A stretch of DNA of 48,983 nt from JAVKLU01 sp031538895 (GTDB lineage: Bacteria > Pseudomonadota > Gammaproteobacteria > Burkholderiales > Burkholderiaceae): positions 1-48,983 of the forward strand of contig JAVKLU010000068.1 in the NCBI GenBank assembly GCA_031538895.1, written 5' to 3'. Below the pieces are notes generated by a model. The model did not search any database and was not told the origin of the DNA. It worked only from the letters and a program-made list of their open reading frames with translations. Shown here piece by piece: positions 34,859 to 42,965 of this stretch (within the stretch, counting starts at the first letter, position 1; every line of letters begins with the position of its first letter). A program made the translations under genes and the position numbers.

Positions 34859-36678
34859 AGCGAATCCTCCGGTACAGGTTTCGCAAAATCAGCTTTCGCA
34901 AAATCAGGTTTTTTGCCTGATCTTGAGTCTTGATTATTGGTAAAGTTATTGCGCGGCATATCGGGTTGCACGTTGTAGTTGTGCAAAGCGTATTGCATCG
35001 TATTAGCAAATACTGGCGCCGCAACGCCGCCGCCGTAGTAACCGTTTTGAGTCGGGTTATCGACCATTACCGCCATTAAAAATCGCGGGTTAGACGCGGG
35101 TGCAAAACCAATAAACGATGCGATATAGCGGCTGACATAACTGCCGTTCTCTAATTTTCGCGTTGTCCCTGTTTTACCCGCGATGCGATAGCCATCAATG
35201 CGTGCCGAAAATCCGGTACCGTCTTTGCTGGTGGCAAGTTCTAACATCGAACGCACCGCGCGTGCGGTTGAGGGTTTGATGACGCGTACAGGCGCGATAG
35301 AGTCTTTAGCAGATGCGGTATCGCGGAATAAGTGTAAGGGAATCAACACGCCGTCAGAGGCAAAAATCGTATATGCCTGAACGATTTGGGCGAGCGATAC
35401 CGAAATTCCGTGACCATAGGAAATCGTGGTTTTTTCAATCGGACGCCATGATTCAGGTTGCCGTAAACGCCCCCCAATCGCTCCAGGGTAAGGGATATTG
35501 GGAATTCGCCCAAACCCCGCCGCGCTATAGACTTTGTGCATCACCTGCGATGGAATCGGCAAAACAATTTTGGCCATGCCGACATTGGATGATTTTTCAA
35601 TAATTTGCGCGACGTTCAAAACCCCGTAGTTATGCGTGTCGCCAATCGTTCGACCATCAACTGTAATACGTCCTGGTGCGGTGTTAAATACAGTTTCAGG
35701 CGTCAAATAGGCGCCATCAAGTGCCGCCGCGACTGAAATCGGCTTCATGGTGGAACCGGGTTCGTAGTAATCGGTGAACACCCGATTACGCATATTGGGG
35801 CGCACGTTTTTAAAGTCCTTGCGTTCATTGGGATCAAAGCTGGGGTAATTGGCTAAGGCCAAAATATCACCATTCGCGGTGTCCACTAACACGCCCGAAC
35901 CACTGCTTGCCGCGTGCTTGGTCACCGCTTCCTTGAGTTGGTTGTACAACTGAAACTGCAATTGACTGTCGATGGTCAAGCGAATATCCGAACCGTTTTT
36001 TTGAGTTTTAAGTTCGGCGATATCTTCGACTACGCGCCCTTTTAAATCTTTGATCACGCGCCGTATGCCGGTAGTACCGGCCAGATAAGATTCCATCAAT
36101 TTTTCGACGCCTTCGATACCTTTATCATCGATATTGGTCAAACCAACTAAAGACGCGCTGGCGTTTGCTTCAGGATAAACACGGCGGAATTCTTTTTTGA
36201 AATCGACGCCATCAATATCCAATTGGGCGATTTTTTGCGCAACGATAGGATCAACTTGATGTTTTAAATAAACAAAGTTCTCATTTTTTTTGATCAAGTT
36301 ATTGAGTTCGGTTTCTGACATTTCTAAGAGCTGTGCCAGTTGCGCCCGATCTTTGTTCGGCGTGCGCGCCAATAATTCAGGAATTGCCCAAACCGCGCGT
36401 GCGGGAATTGAGGAGGCCAAAATCCGGTCATTGCGATCGAGAATGCGACCGCGTACCGAAGGTTCGGTCAAGGTGCGGGCGTAACGCACTTGCCCACGTT
36501 CTTCTAGAAAATTTTGTTTGACCACTTGCAAGTAAAACGCGCGCCCGATCAGACCTAAAAAAGCCACAGTCAATAACAGCAACACGATTTGTGAACGTAA
36601 GTTCTGTGAGCGTAAAGGGCCGCCTGCCGAGGCCTTTTGGGCCGCCGCTTTAGGAGAAGACAGAATGTTGCGACGCAT
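34855..36678 (-). CDS. ftsI: peptidoglycan D,D-transpeptidase FtsI (PBP3)
   Basis: Septum-specific class B penicillin-binding protein that cross-links new peptidoglycan. The 607-residue product has a cytoplasmic tail, a membrane helix (about 30-50), the PBP dimer domain and the transpeptidase domain. Active-site motifs are STMK (309-312, nucleophile Ser309), SSN (363-365) and KTG (502-504). The C-terminal tail contains a 15-bp duplication giving DFAKADFAKP. Precedes murE with a four-base overlap and follows ftsL by 14 bases. Confidence 0.97.
   Translation of the reverse strand: MRRNILSSPKAAAQKASAGGPLRSQNLRSQIVLLLLTVAFLGLIGRAFYLQVVKQNFLEERGQVRYARTLTEPSVRGRILDRNDRILASSIPARAVWAIPELLARTPNKDRAQLAQLLEMSETELNNLIKKNENFVYLKHQVDPIVAQKIAQLDIDGVDFKKEFRRVYPEANASASLVGLTNIDDKGIEGVEKLMESYLAGTTGIRRVIKDLKGRVVEDIAELKTQKNGSDIRLTIDSQLQFQLYNQLKEAVTKHAASSGSGVLVDTANGDILALANYPSFDPNERKDFKNVRPNMRNRVFTDYYEPGSTMKPISVAAALDGAYLTPETVFNTAPGRITVDGRTIGDTHNYGVLNVAQIIEKSSNVGMAKIVLPIPSQVMHKVYSAAGFGRIPNIPYPGAIGGRLRQPESWRPIEKTTISYGHGISVSLAQIVQAYTIFASDGVLIPLHLFRDTASAKDSIAPVRVIKPSTARAVRSMLELATSKDGTGFSARIDGYRIAGKTGTTRKLENGSYVSRYIASFIGFAPASNPRFLMAVMVDNPTQNGYYGGGVAAPVFANTMQYALHNYNVQPDMPRNNFTNNQDSRSGKKPDFAKADFAKPVPEDSL
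34879..34908 (-). repeat. 15-bp tandem duplication at the ftsI 3' end
   Basis: TTTCGCAAAATCAGC and TTTCGCAAAATCAGG on the plus strand, differing at one base; in frame, encoding the DFAK repeat in the periplasmic C-terminal tail beyond the transpeptidase domain. Confidence 0.8.
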
Positions 36679-36692
36679 AAATCAACTAAGTA

Positions 36693-37043
36693 TTAAGGAC
36701 TCTGATTAAGGCTTGAACTACTGATCTTGTTGGTATTGCTAGTGACATTGCCAGACTGCATGACCAATTCATACATGTGCGTTTTGCCATTACTGGCAGG
36801 CACCATGCCCAATTCTGAACGGGCAATGTGATCAATTCGCGTGCGTTGCGCCAAACGTCCTCGGGCGACATTGAGCGCGGCCCAATCCGCATCCAAGGTT
36901 CGCGCACTCGCGCTTAAATTCTCGAGCTTGGCGAATAACACGCGGGTTTGATAACGACTGTGCACCAAGAGCAGGGCGCTGACAAACAAAGCTGCTAACA
37001 ACGCCAAGGTGCGCCAAACTGGTGGGGTCGAAGTCGTACTCAC
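36693..37043 (-). CDS. ftsL: cell division protein FtsL
   Basis: Small bitopic membrane protein of the FtsQLB subcomplex that activates FtsWI. The 116-residue product has a membrane helix at about 12-29 (LALLAALFVSALLLVHS) followed by a periplasmic coiled-coil segment (LENLSASARTLDADWAALNVARGRL) and a Ser/Asn-rich tail. Identified by position between rsmH and ftsI and by this architecture. Confidence 0.93.
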   Translation of the reverse strand: MSTTSTPPVWRTLALLAALFVSALLLVHSRYQTRVLFAKLENLSASARTLDADWAALNVARGRLAQRTRIDHIARSELGMVPASNGKTHMYELVMQSGNVTSNTNKISSSSLNQSP

Positions 37044-37054
37044 GAGGTTCTCGT

Positions 37055-38008
37055 TTATCGCTTAGTCGCTACACGCAAAACGGCAGAGCGCGCGCGCGGG
37101 TTACGGGAACGTTCAGCCTCGCTGGCAGTGTATTTGCGCAGTTCACACCAATCGCTAACAAGCGTTTCTGGCGGCAAAAACCGCACACCTCTCAGTGTGG
37201 CTTTGACTGTGCCTCTGGACATATCTCCGCGCATAAACTGTTTGACGATTCGATCTTCTAAGGAGTGAAAACTAATCACCGCTAAACGTCCGCCGGGTTT
37301 TAACACCACGCTCGCCGCTTTTAACCCGTCCTTAAGGTGCGCAAGCTCCTGGTTGATGTGGATACGAATTGCCTGAAATGTCCGTGAGGTCGAATCCTGT
37401 TGGCCCGGGCCGCCCTTAACTGAGGCATGGATGATCTGGGCAAGCTCTCGTGTGGTTGAAATTGGTCGATCTGCCCGTGTTGCCACAATCTTCTTTGCAA
37501 TCTGGCCAGCAAACCGTTCTTCGCTGTATTCATAAATTACCTTTTTGATGGTTATCTCATCGGCACTGGCTAACCACTCTTGTGCAGATATCCCTTGCGA
37601 GTTATCCATACGCATATCAAGTGGAGCATCGAACCGATAACTAAAGCCTCGTGTTGCATCGTCAATTTGGGGCGAGGAAATACCCAAATCGAGCAAGACA
37701 CCATCAACCATAGGCGCACCACGTTCACATAACACTCTTGCCATTTCTGCAAAGTTGCCATGTACCGCTTCCATACGCCTATCCTTGAGTGCACTTGCAC
37801 TACGAATCGCTTGAGGGTCTTTATCAAAAACCCACAAACGACCTGCTACGCTTAATTGCTGCAAAATCTTTTGACTGTGACCGCCACGCCCGAAAGTGCC
37901 ATCAACATAGACACCATCTGGAACAATAGTTAAGGTTGCAATCGCTTCCTCGAGCAGCACAGGGATATGCGTGAACAGCCCTTGGTCGGCATCAATATCA
38001 TTCGTCAC
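37055..38008 (-). CDS. rsmH: 16S rRNA (cytosine(1402)-N(4))-methyltransferase RsmH
   Basis: S-adenosylmethionine-dependent enzyme methylating C1402 of 16S rRNA; formerly MraW. In the 317-residue protein HIPVLLEEAIATL is followed by the SAM-binding GTFGRGGHSQKIL, then DGVLLDLGISSPQIDDATRGFSYRFD and LAVISFHSLEDRIVKQFM. Second gene of the dcw cluster, 6 bases after mraZ. Confidence 0.97.
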   Translation of the reverse strand: MTNDIDADQGLFTHIPVLLEEAIATLTIVPDGVYVDGTFGRGGHSQKILQQLSVAGRLWVFDKDPQAIRSASALKDRRMEAVHGNFAEMARVLCERGAPMVDGVLLDLGISSPQIDDATRGFSYRFDAPLDMRMDNSQGISAQEWLASADEITIKKVIYEYSEERFAGQIAKKIVATRADRPISTTRELAQIIHASVKGGPGQQDSTSRTFQAIRIHINQELAHLKDGLKAASVVLKPGGRLAVISFHSLEDRIVKQFMRGDMSRGTVKATLRGVRFLPPETLVSDWCELRKYTASEAERSRNPRARSAVLRVATKR

Positions 38009-38014
38009 AAAGCC

Positions 38015-38455
38015 TTAAAAAACATAGTTTTCAACCATATCAGGCACTTCGGTGACCGCCTCTTCAAACGCCTCCATTCGTTTGGGATCCCAAATTTCAA
38101 AATAACTGCCCATCCCGACAAACGCCGCCTCTTTTTCCAGCCCAGCTTTTTTGCGTAAATCGGGCGTAATCAACAAACGCCCTGCGCCGTCCATTTCCAT
38201 ATCTTCGGCACTGCCCAGATAAATCATTTTTTGCACCTTGGCTTTTGCCGGCCAGGCGGCAATTTCACGTTCGTGTAAAGACCATACGGGACGTGGAAAC
38301 AGCATTAAGCAACCTTCGGGACTACGCGTCATCGTCAAGCGCGCTTCGCATTGCAGGCGCAAAGGCTCGCGATACCGTGTCGGTATCGTGATGCGCCCCT
38401 TGTCATCCACTGAAATAGTGGTGGTGCCCTTGTACGAAATAGTTGCTGCGCTCAT
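38015..38455 (-). CDS. mraZ: transcriptional regulator MraZ
   Basis: AbrB-like DNA-binding protein that represses its own dcw promoter in studied bacteria. The 146-residue product has two SpoVT/AbrB-type repeats, each with the DxxGR core: SVDDKGRITIPTRYREPL in the first and EMDGAGRLLITPDLRKKAGL in the second. It heads the cluster, and the upstream region carries four GTGG/GTGA boxes at exactly 10-bp spacing that overlap the predicted promoter, so autoregulation is likely. Confidence 0.96.
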   Translation of the reverse strand: MSAATISYKGTTTISVDDKGRITIPTRYREPLRLQCEARLTMTRSPEGCLMLFPRPVWSLHEREIAAWPAKAKVQKMIYLGSAEDMEMDGAGRLLITPDLRKKAGLEKEAAFVGMGSYFEIWDPKRMEAFEEAVTEVPDMVENYVF

Positions 38456-38601
38456 TCGCGTTAACGAAAAAAATTAAAAAATGACACGCGTAAATTCAAA
38501 GACACTCTTCAAAGACATTCAGCGCGCTCATTCGGAATCATCGGGAGTACAGATTGAATGGTCCACTGACGCTGTGCACTGACTCAATAGTTAAGCCAGC
38601 A

Positions 38602-38636
38602 GAGTGGCGGCACATGTCTAGTCATTCGCCGCACTC
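38602..38636. other. imperfect hairpin in the mraZ 5' leader
   Basis: GAGTGGCGGC (38602-38611) can pair with GCCGCACTC (38628-38636) with one bulged base. It lies between the predicted transcript start near 38680 and the mraZ ATG. There is no following U run, so it is not a classical terminator. Confidence 0.45.
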
Positions 38637-38674
38637 CATTTCAGGAACTTTCAACCAAAATAATACATTTATAC

Positions 38675-38708
38675 TCACTTTTCGCCACTCTATCCCACAA
38701 AATACCAC
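38675..38708 (-). promoter_or_regulatory. MraZ-binding repeats over the dcw promoter
   Basis: On the minus strand GTGG occurs at 38708-38705, 38698-38695 and 38688-38685, with GTGA at 38678-38675: four boxes with an exact 10-bp period. MraZ in studied bacteria binds three or more TGGG/GTGG-type repeats with the same 10-bp spacing. The boxes sit between the -35 element and the transcript start. Confidence 0.8.
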
Positions 38709-38715
38709 GTGTCAA
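38687..38715 (-). promoter_or_regulatory. dcw cluster promoter (Pmra)
   Basis: On the minus strand the -35 TTGACA (38715-38710) is a perfect consensus, separated by 17 bp from the -10 TAGAGT (38692-38687, four of six matches). Predicted transcript start is near 38680, giving a leader of about 225 nt before mraZ. The promoter is interleaved with MraZ boxes. Confidence 0.7.
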
Positions 38716-38923
38716 GCGTGAAAAAGTCAAAAAATCCAATAAAGTCAATGACTTAGCGTTCGAATGTGATACAAAAAATGGAAAATCTTAAAAAATAAAT
38801 TCAATTAAATCAATAACTTATAAAGGTATCAAAAAGTAATTTATTAAGACTTTTGATGGTTTTTGACGACTTTACATTGCCGAATATTGAGCACAAAAAT
38901 AATTACAAAATTGAGGTGAGTTG
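38716..38923. other. AT-rich intergenic stretch between the dcw promoter and the folE side
   Basis: Strongly AT-rich, with repeated AAAGTCA/TGACTT-like words and no convincing long reading frame. Together with the flanking sequence it makes a roughly 660-bp gap between mraZ and folE holding the dcw promoter, the mraZ leader and a possible 27-codon frame. The folE promoter is presumably here, but no clear -35/-10 pair was found. Confidence 0.4.
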
Positions 38924-39007
38924 ATGGATTTCTGGAATCAAAAGAGAGGATCGTGGTTTTTCTTTGGTTTTACTTTGGTTTTAATCGTGCATCGTTTTGT
39001 GGGGTGA
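38924..39007 (+). CDS. candidate 27-residue membrane peptide
   Basis: An ATG preceded by GAGGTGAG at good spacing opens a 27-codon frame. Its product has a short polar start (MDFWNQKRGS) and a hydrophobic run (WFFFGFTLVLIV) ending in HRFVG. This is the shape of a small single-pass membrane protein. No family is recognised, and an open frame this short in AT-rich DNA can arise by chance. Confidence 0.2.
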   Translation: MDFWNQKRGSWFFFGFTLVLIVHRFVG

Positions 39008-39115
39008 TTTGGGCTTACAAAAGAACGCCTCGTTGTTGAAAACCTTAGTCCTTCTATTGACTTAATCGCGCGAATTGATGAGTCGCCCTAAAATCCCGTT
39101 TTATAAATCTATTTG

Positions 39116-39805
39116 ATGTCACTTATGAATACGGATCAAACCGTTGCTAATCGCATTCGCTTGCGGATTGAACAAGCCGGAAAACGCTATCACGCCAACG
39201 ACAATATCGCAGAATTTATTGAACCTGGGGAGTTGGATCAACTTCTTGACGAAGTCGCTTCAGGTATGCGTGACGTGTTGCGCAGCTTGGTGATCGACAC
39301 GAGCAATGATCACAACACGCAAGACACGGCGCGGCGCGTGGCCAAAATGTATTTGCAAGAAGTATTTCACGGACGTTATGTGGCGCAACCCAATGTGACG
39401 GAATTCCCCAACGCGGAACATTTGGGTGAACTTATGATCGTCGGGCCAATCACTGTGCGCAGCGCGTGTTCACATCATTTTTGTCCGGTGATTGGTAAGG
39501 TGTGGGTTGGTGTTATGCCCAATCAACACACCAATGTAATTGGCTTATCCAAATACGCACGTTTAACCGAGTGGATCATGTCGCGTCCACAAATTCAAGA
39601 AGAAGCCGTGGTGCAATTGGCAAACTTGATTCAAAATAAAACACAGCCCGATGGTTTGGCGATAGTGATGGAAGCGACGCACTATTGCATGAGCTGGCGT
39701 GGCGTGCGTGATATGGACAGTAAAATGATTAACTCGGTCATGCGCGGCAGCTTCTTGAAAAACGCTAATTTGCGACGTGAATTTTTATCTTTAATCCCCA
39801 AATAA
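39116..39805 (+). CDS. folE: GTP cyclohydrolase I (FolE)
   Basis: Converts GTP to dihydroneopterin triphosphate, entry to folate and pterin synthesis. About 229 residues with the family signatures TARRVAKMYLQEVFHG, SACSHHFCPVIGKVWVGVMP (Zn ligands Cys and His in CSHH; E. coli has CEHH) and THYCMSWRGVRD (third Zn ligand Cys). The ATG at 39116 is chosen over a TTG three bases earlier; 39125 is also possible. The gene is 2 bases from a BLUF photoreceptor gene, and no other folate gene is nearby. Confidence 0.92.
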   Translation: MSLMNTDQTVANRIRLRIEQAGKRYHANDNIAEFIEPGELDQLLDEVASGMRDVLRSLVIDTSNDHNTQDTARRVAKMYLQEVFHGRYVAQPNVTEFPNAEHLGELMIVGPITVRSACSHHFCPVIGKVWVGVMPNQHTNVIGLSKYARLTEWIMSRPQIQEEAVVQLANLIQNKTQPDGLAIVMEATHYCMSWRGVRDMDSKMINSVMRGSFLKNANLRREFLSLIPK

Positions 39806-39807
39806 CA

Positions 39808-40230
39808 ATGACTTTAATCCGCCTGATTTATGCGAGTCGATCGCAAGATGCAAGTGTTGAAACTATTACTAATATTTTGGAAAAATCACGCAGCTATAAC
39901 GCTGAACATGGTGTTACAGGCGTTTTATGTGGTTGTGGCCGCTACTTTATGCAAGTCCTTGAAGGCGGGCGCGATGCTGTGAATGTGCTGTACAAGCGCA
40001 TTCTTAATGACCCGCGTCATTCTGATCCGATTATTTTGCGTTATGAAGAAATCACCGAACGTCATTTTGGTTATTGGACGATGGGACATGTCAACCTAAG
40101 CAAAATCAATACCAGTATTGTGTTGAAATATTCGCCGACGACAACGCTAGACCCGTATCGTTTACCTGGTTCGATCGCCCTGGCCTTATTGGAAGAGTTG
40201 CATCAAACTGCGTCCATCGGTCGTGATTAA
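39808..40230 (+). CDS. BLUF domain blue-light photoreceptor
   Basis: Small flavin-binding light sensor of 140 residues, a single-domain BLUF protein. Key photocycle residues are visible: Tyr8 in LIYASR, Asn31 in YNAEHGVTG, Gln49 in FMQVLEG, and Trp90/Met92 in YWTMG. The C-terminal extension of about 45 residues would form the usual helices. No effector domain is attached, so it must act through a partner. Its start is 2 bases after the folE stop, so the two are almost certainly co-translated. Confidence 0.95.
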   Translation: MTLIRLIYASRSQDASVETITNILEKSRSYNAEHGVTGVLCGCGRYFMQVLEGGRDAVNVLYKRILNDPRHSDPIILRYEEITERHFGYWTMGHVNLSKINTSIVLKYSPTTTLDPYRLPGSIALALLEELHQTASIGRD

Positions 40231-40284
40231 AACGCAGGTTTAACTCGGATGAATATGTCAATTCGGTTAACAGGAGCCTAGACA

Positions 40285-40521
40285 ATGAGAGTCATACTTT
40301 TTTTAATTCTGGCCATTGCGGTACTGTATTTGGCACGTCGATGGTTTCGTCGTCTTTTGGAACAGACGATGCTGGATTTACAAAAAAAATCAACACAAAC
40401 GCCGAATGCCGCGCCCGCACAGGCTTTGGTTGCGTGCGCCAAATGCCAAGTGATGGTGCCAAGCTTGGACGCTGTGTATCGCAATAACAAACCGTATTGT
40501 TCGCAAGCGCACAGTGACTGA
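40285..40521 (+). CDS. PP0621 family small membrane protein
   Basis: Protein of 78 residues: an N-terminal membrane helix (VILFLILAIAVLYLA), a basic segment, a linker, then a mini zinc-ribbon-like tail with CAKCQVMVPSLDAVYRNNKPYCSQAH. This is the PP0621-type protein often found directly before ampD; function unknown. CAGGAG lies about 9 bases upstream. Its 3' end overlaps the ampD GTG start by 8 bases. Confidence 0.85.
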   Translation: MRVILFLILAIAVLYLARRWFRRLLEQTMLDLQKKSTQTPNAAPAQALVACAKCQVMVPSLDAVYRNNKPYCSQAHSD

Positions 40522-41113
40522 TTGCGCCAATCCATCGCTTGACGACGCTTGGCTCCCGCGTTGTCGCCAGTTAGTTAGCCCCAATTTCAACGCACGTCCG
40601 GCGCCGAACGTAATTGATTTATTGGTAATCCACAACATCAGTTTGCCTGCCGCCGCAGAGGGTGGCCCAGAATTTGGCGCGCCCTACATCGATCAATTGT
40701 TTACTAATACTTTGAATTGCAGTACTGACGCTCGTTTTCGCAGTTTGAGCGGTGTCCGCGTATCGTCACATTTTTTGATTCAACGCACGGGTCTTGTGAC
40801 GCAGTACGTGGGGATAAATCAGCGCGCCTGGCATGCTGGTGTTTCGCAGTTTGAAGGCCGCGATAACTGTAATGATTTTTCAATTGGGATAGAGCTTGAA
40901 GGGACTGACGAATTGCCATTTGAGGCTGTGCAATACGACAGTCTGTTGATCTTGACGCAACAGGTTGTCAGTCGCTACCCGATTCGCGCGATTACAGGGC
41001 ATCAACACATTGCACCGCTACGCAAGACAGATCCAGGGCCCTGTTTTGATTGGCTTTTGTACCAAGACAATATGCGGCAATTGGGTTTAGAAAAAATTCA
41101 ATTTGCCATTTAA
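40514..41113 (+). CDS. ampD: 1,6-anhydro-N-acetylmuramyl-L-alanine amidase AmpD
   Basis: Cytoplasmic zinc amidase that cleaves anhydro-muropeptides during cell-wall recycling; in many bacteria its loss induces AmpC beta-lactamase. The 199-residue product has the amidase_2 fold: DLLVIHNISLP (Zn His), SSHFLIQRTGLVTQYV, AWHAGVSQFEGRDNCNDFSIGIELEG, and GHQHIAPLRKTDPGPCFDW (Zn His and Asp). It starts with GTG inside the PP0621-type gene, indicating coupled translation. Confidence 0.95.
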   Translation: MTDCANPSLDDAWLPRCRQLVSPNFNARPAPNVIDLLVIHNISLPAAAEGGPEFGAPYIDQLFTNTLNCSTDARFRSLSGVRVSSHFLIQRTGLVTQYVGINQRAWHAGVSQFEGRDNCNDFSIGIELEGTDELPFEAVQYDSLLILTQQVVSRYPIRAITGHQHIAPLRKTDPGPCFDWLLYQDNMRQLGLEKIQFAI

Positions 41114-41176
41114 ACCATCAGATTGTAGTATCGTACTGCCTTTGGCGTTTTATTCACTTTTTATTAGGAGTCATTC

Positions 41177-42546
41177 ATGAAATCAGTCCTTTCCGTTCGT
41201 CTCCCCCCGCAAACATATAAGCAGAGTAGCGCCCCCCATCTATACATTTTTTGCGGGCCTAACCTTGCTGTTGAGTGCCTGCGGCGGTGGCAGTAGCAGC
41301 CCCGCTACCACCAACCCCGCTGCTACCAGTCCCGCTACCACCAACCCCGCTGCTACCAGTCCCGCTGCTACCAGTCCCGCTGCTACCAATGCACTCACCA
41401 CCAACCCTTTAACCACAGCACAAGCTGGGCTACAAGCGGTGTCATCAGGGTTGTCGTCTGCCCAATCAACGGCCAGCAATCAGTCGTTTGTCAAAATACT
41501 AGCGGCATTACAAAATGTGTTGATTACCCCCGCGCAGGCCGGTGACGGGCAGACTAGTAGCGCATATTGTAGTAGCGGGCAACCAGTATCCAACGGGCAA
41601 TATCTATCAGCATCCGATTAGGATTACGCCGCCAAACATGTGTTTTGTCGCTTGGTGGGCAGCGGTGGCAAAGTGCGCAACGATGTCCCTACGGGGGTCA
41701 GCAACCCCGCCAGCCTTATTTGTTTGTTCACCCAAGACACCAGCTTGAATTTTGCGTTTGATGGGGTAGACCGACCTAGCGCTCAAACTTAACAAGGGGT
41801 GTTATTCCGACACCGAAACAGCGGCGATGCAAGCTAAGTTCCCCAACGGATTTGTGCTTACCCATTTGATTGGCACCAGCCCAGCACGGTTTGATGGGAA
41901 AACCCAAGACGGATACGACTTTGGGCTTGAGTTTTATAAAGATGGGGGCGCCGACGATACCAGCCCACTACACTGGCGCATTGCCTATACCAAAGATGGA
42001 AGCCGAATTAAATTTTGGTCTAACCAAGAAAAAATGAAAGAAGGCTATGAATATGGGTATGTAGAAACCAATATCAGCACTGGTGAAGTGCGTTTTGAAC
42101 GTACCTGCGTGCCGAATGACGGCAAAAACCAAGAGACCATTAAGATGCAGCTGGTGGGCACCTTACCCGTGAACAAAGGTGCTTTTTCTGGCGGGTTGCC
42201 TACTGCGCTACAGTTTGCCATGGTGCGGAACAAAGAAAATTTGACGGTGGCCAAAATGATTTCTGGCGGCAAAATGCTGGTGCGTTCTTTTGCTGTAAAT
42301 AATAATACGATAGGCAACGATGCGGAATCTGAAAAATGTTTGAGTGCTGCTGGCAAAAAACCAACAGTGCTCGGCGATTTAAATGCCTGTAACGGCGCAA
42401 AAAGTACAGACCTTGCGGTGAATCCCGATAAAGTTAGCGCGTTTACCCAAACTGCTGATACTGATGCCAAGAAACTGACGGCAATGACTGATTGGTTTAA
42501 CGCCACCGCATCGCTCACGTGGAAAAAACCTGAAGTCTTTCAATGA
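41177..42546 (+). pseudogene. decayed repeat-linker lipoprotein gene (two frameshifts and a stop)
   Basis: The pieces of one gene are spread over three frames. An ATG at 41177 with a good ribosome site starts MKSVLSVRLPP. The lipoprotein signal (FAGLTLLLSACGGG, lipobox Cys) lies in another frame, requiring a shift near one of two C6 runs (41203-41208, 41232-41237). That frame encodes eight S/N-P-A-x-T repeats, then meets TAG at 41619-41621. The sequence stays protein-like beyond it until near 41765, where a second shift leads into the long frame ending at 42546 (QAKFPNGFVLTHLIG ...). The C-terminal domain has Cys residues and no family I recognise. Several sequencing errors cannot be excluded. 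Confidence 0.7.
41298..41417 (+). repeat. 15-bp tandem repeat, eight units, in the lipoprotein pseudogene
   Basis: Eight consecutive 15-bp units (41298, 41313, 41328, 41343, 41358, 41373, 41388, 41403) encode SPATT, NPAAT, SPATT, NPAAT, SPAAT, SPAAT, NALTT, NPLTT, a flexible linker directly after the lipobox. Confidence 0.9.
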
Positions 42547-42616
42547 AATCTTTTAATAATCTACTAACCTAAACTGCGGCAGCACTGTGCTGACGTAGCG
42601 TGCTACTGTAGGCAAA

Positions 42617-42645
42617 ATCCCCGCAATGCGCTGCGGGGATTTTTT
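42617..42645 (+). terminator. Rho-independent terminator after the lipoprotein pseudogene
   Basis: Perfect 9-bp stem ATCCCCGCA / TGCGGGGAT with a 6-base loop, followed by TTTTT. Confidence 0.9.
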
Positions 42646-42804
42646 ATGAGCGGGCAATAGGCATTATCGACAGGCTCCTAAGTCAATAATTGTGGGTCTC
42701 AGTGATTTTTAGGATTAAAAAGCAGTTTAGATCTTTTGAAAAATGGTGCAACACAGCAAAAACAAATTAATTTCATCAAATCAATGGCTTATTCGTTTGA
42801 TAAC

Positions 42805-42834
42805 TTGAGTATTTTAGAGTAAAGACGTTATAAT
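42805..42834 (+). promoter_or_regulatory. promoter upstream of the small lipoprotein gene
   Basis: TTGAGT (42805-42810), an 18-bp spacer and a perfect TATAAT (42829-42834), followed by the GC-rich discriminator TCCCGCGC, a style typical of strong growth-rate-controlled promoters. The transcript would have a leader of about 170 nt before the ATG at 43011. Confidence 0.6.
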
Positions 42835-42864
42835 TCCCGCGCACTTTTGCTCTGTTTTGGTTAA

Positions 42865-42890
42865 GTCATTGATTTTTGTCATTGATTTTT
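42865..42890 (+). repeat. 13-bp perfect tandem duplication
   Basis: GTCATTGATTTTT occurs at 42865-42877 and again at 42878-42890, in the leader of the small lipoprotein gene. Confidence 0.8.
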
Positions 42891-42945
42891 TGACTCGACT
42901 AAATGGAGCAAAGTTTGCGTAATGGTAGGGCGTGGAGTTGTTATC

Positions 42946-42965
42946 ACGTGTTTTTACGTGTTTTC
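42946..42965 (+). repeat. 10-bp tandem duplication
   Basis: ACGTGTTTTT followed directly by ACGTGTTTTC, in the leader of the small lipoprotein gene. Confidence 0.65.

Noticed and set aside
41298..41417. CRISPR-like array of short repeats
   Set aside because: The units are contiguous 15-bp coding repeats with no spacers; no cas genes are present in the window.
41265..41621. Independent 118-codon lipoprotein gene starting at a TTG
   Set aside because: The TTG lies inside the signal peptide hydrophobic core, and protein-like sequence continues beyond the TAG and upstream in another frame, so this is a fragment of one broken gene.
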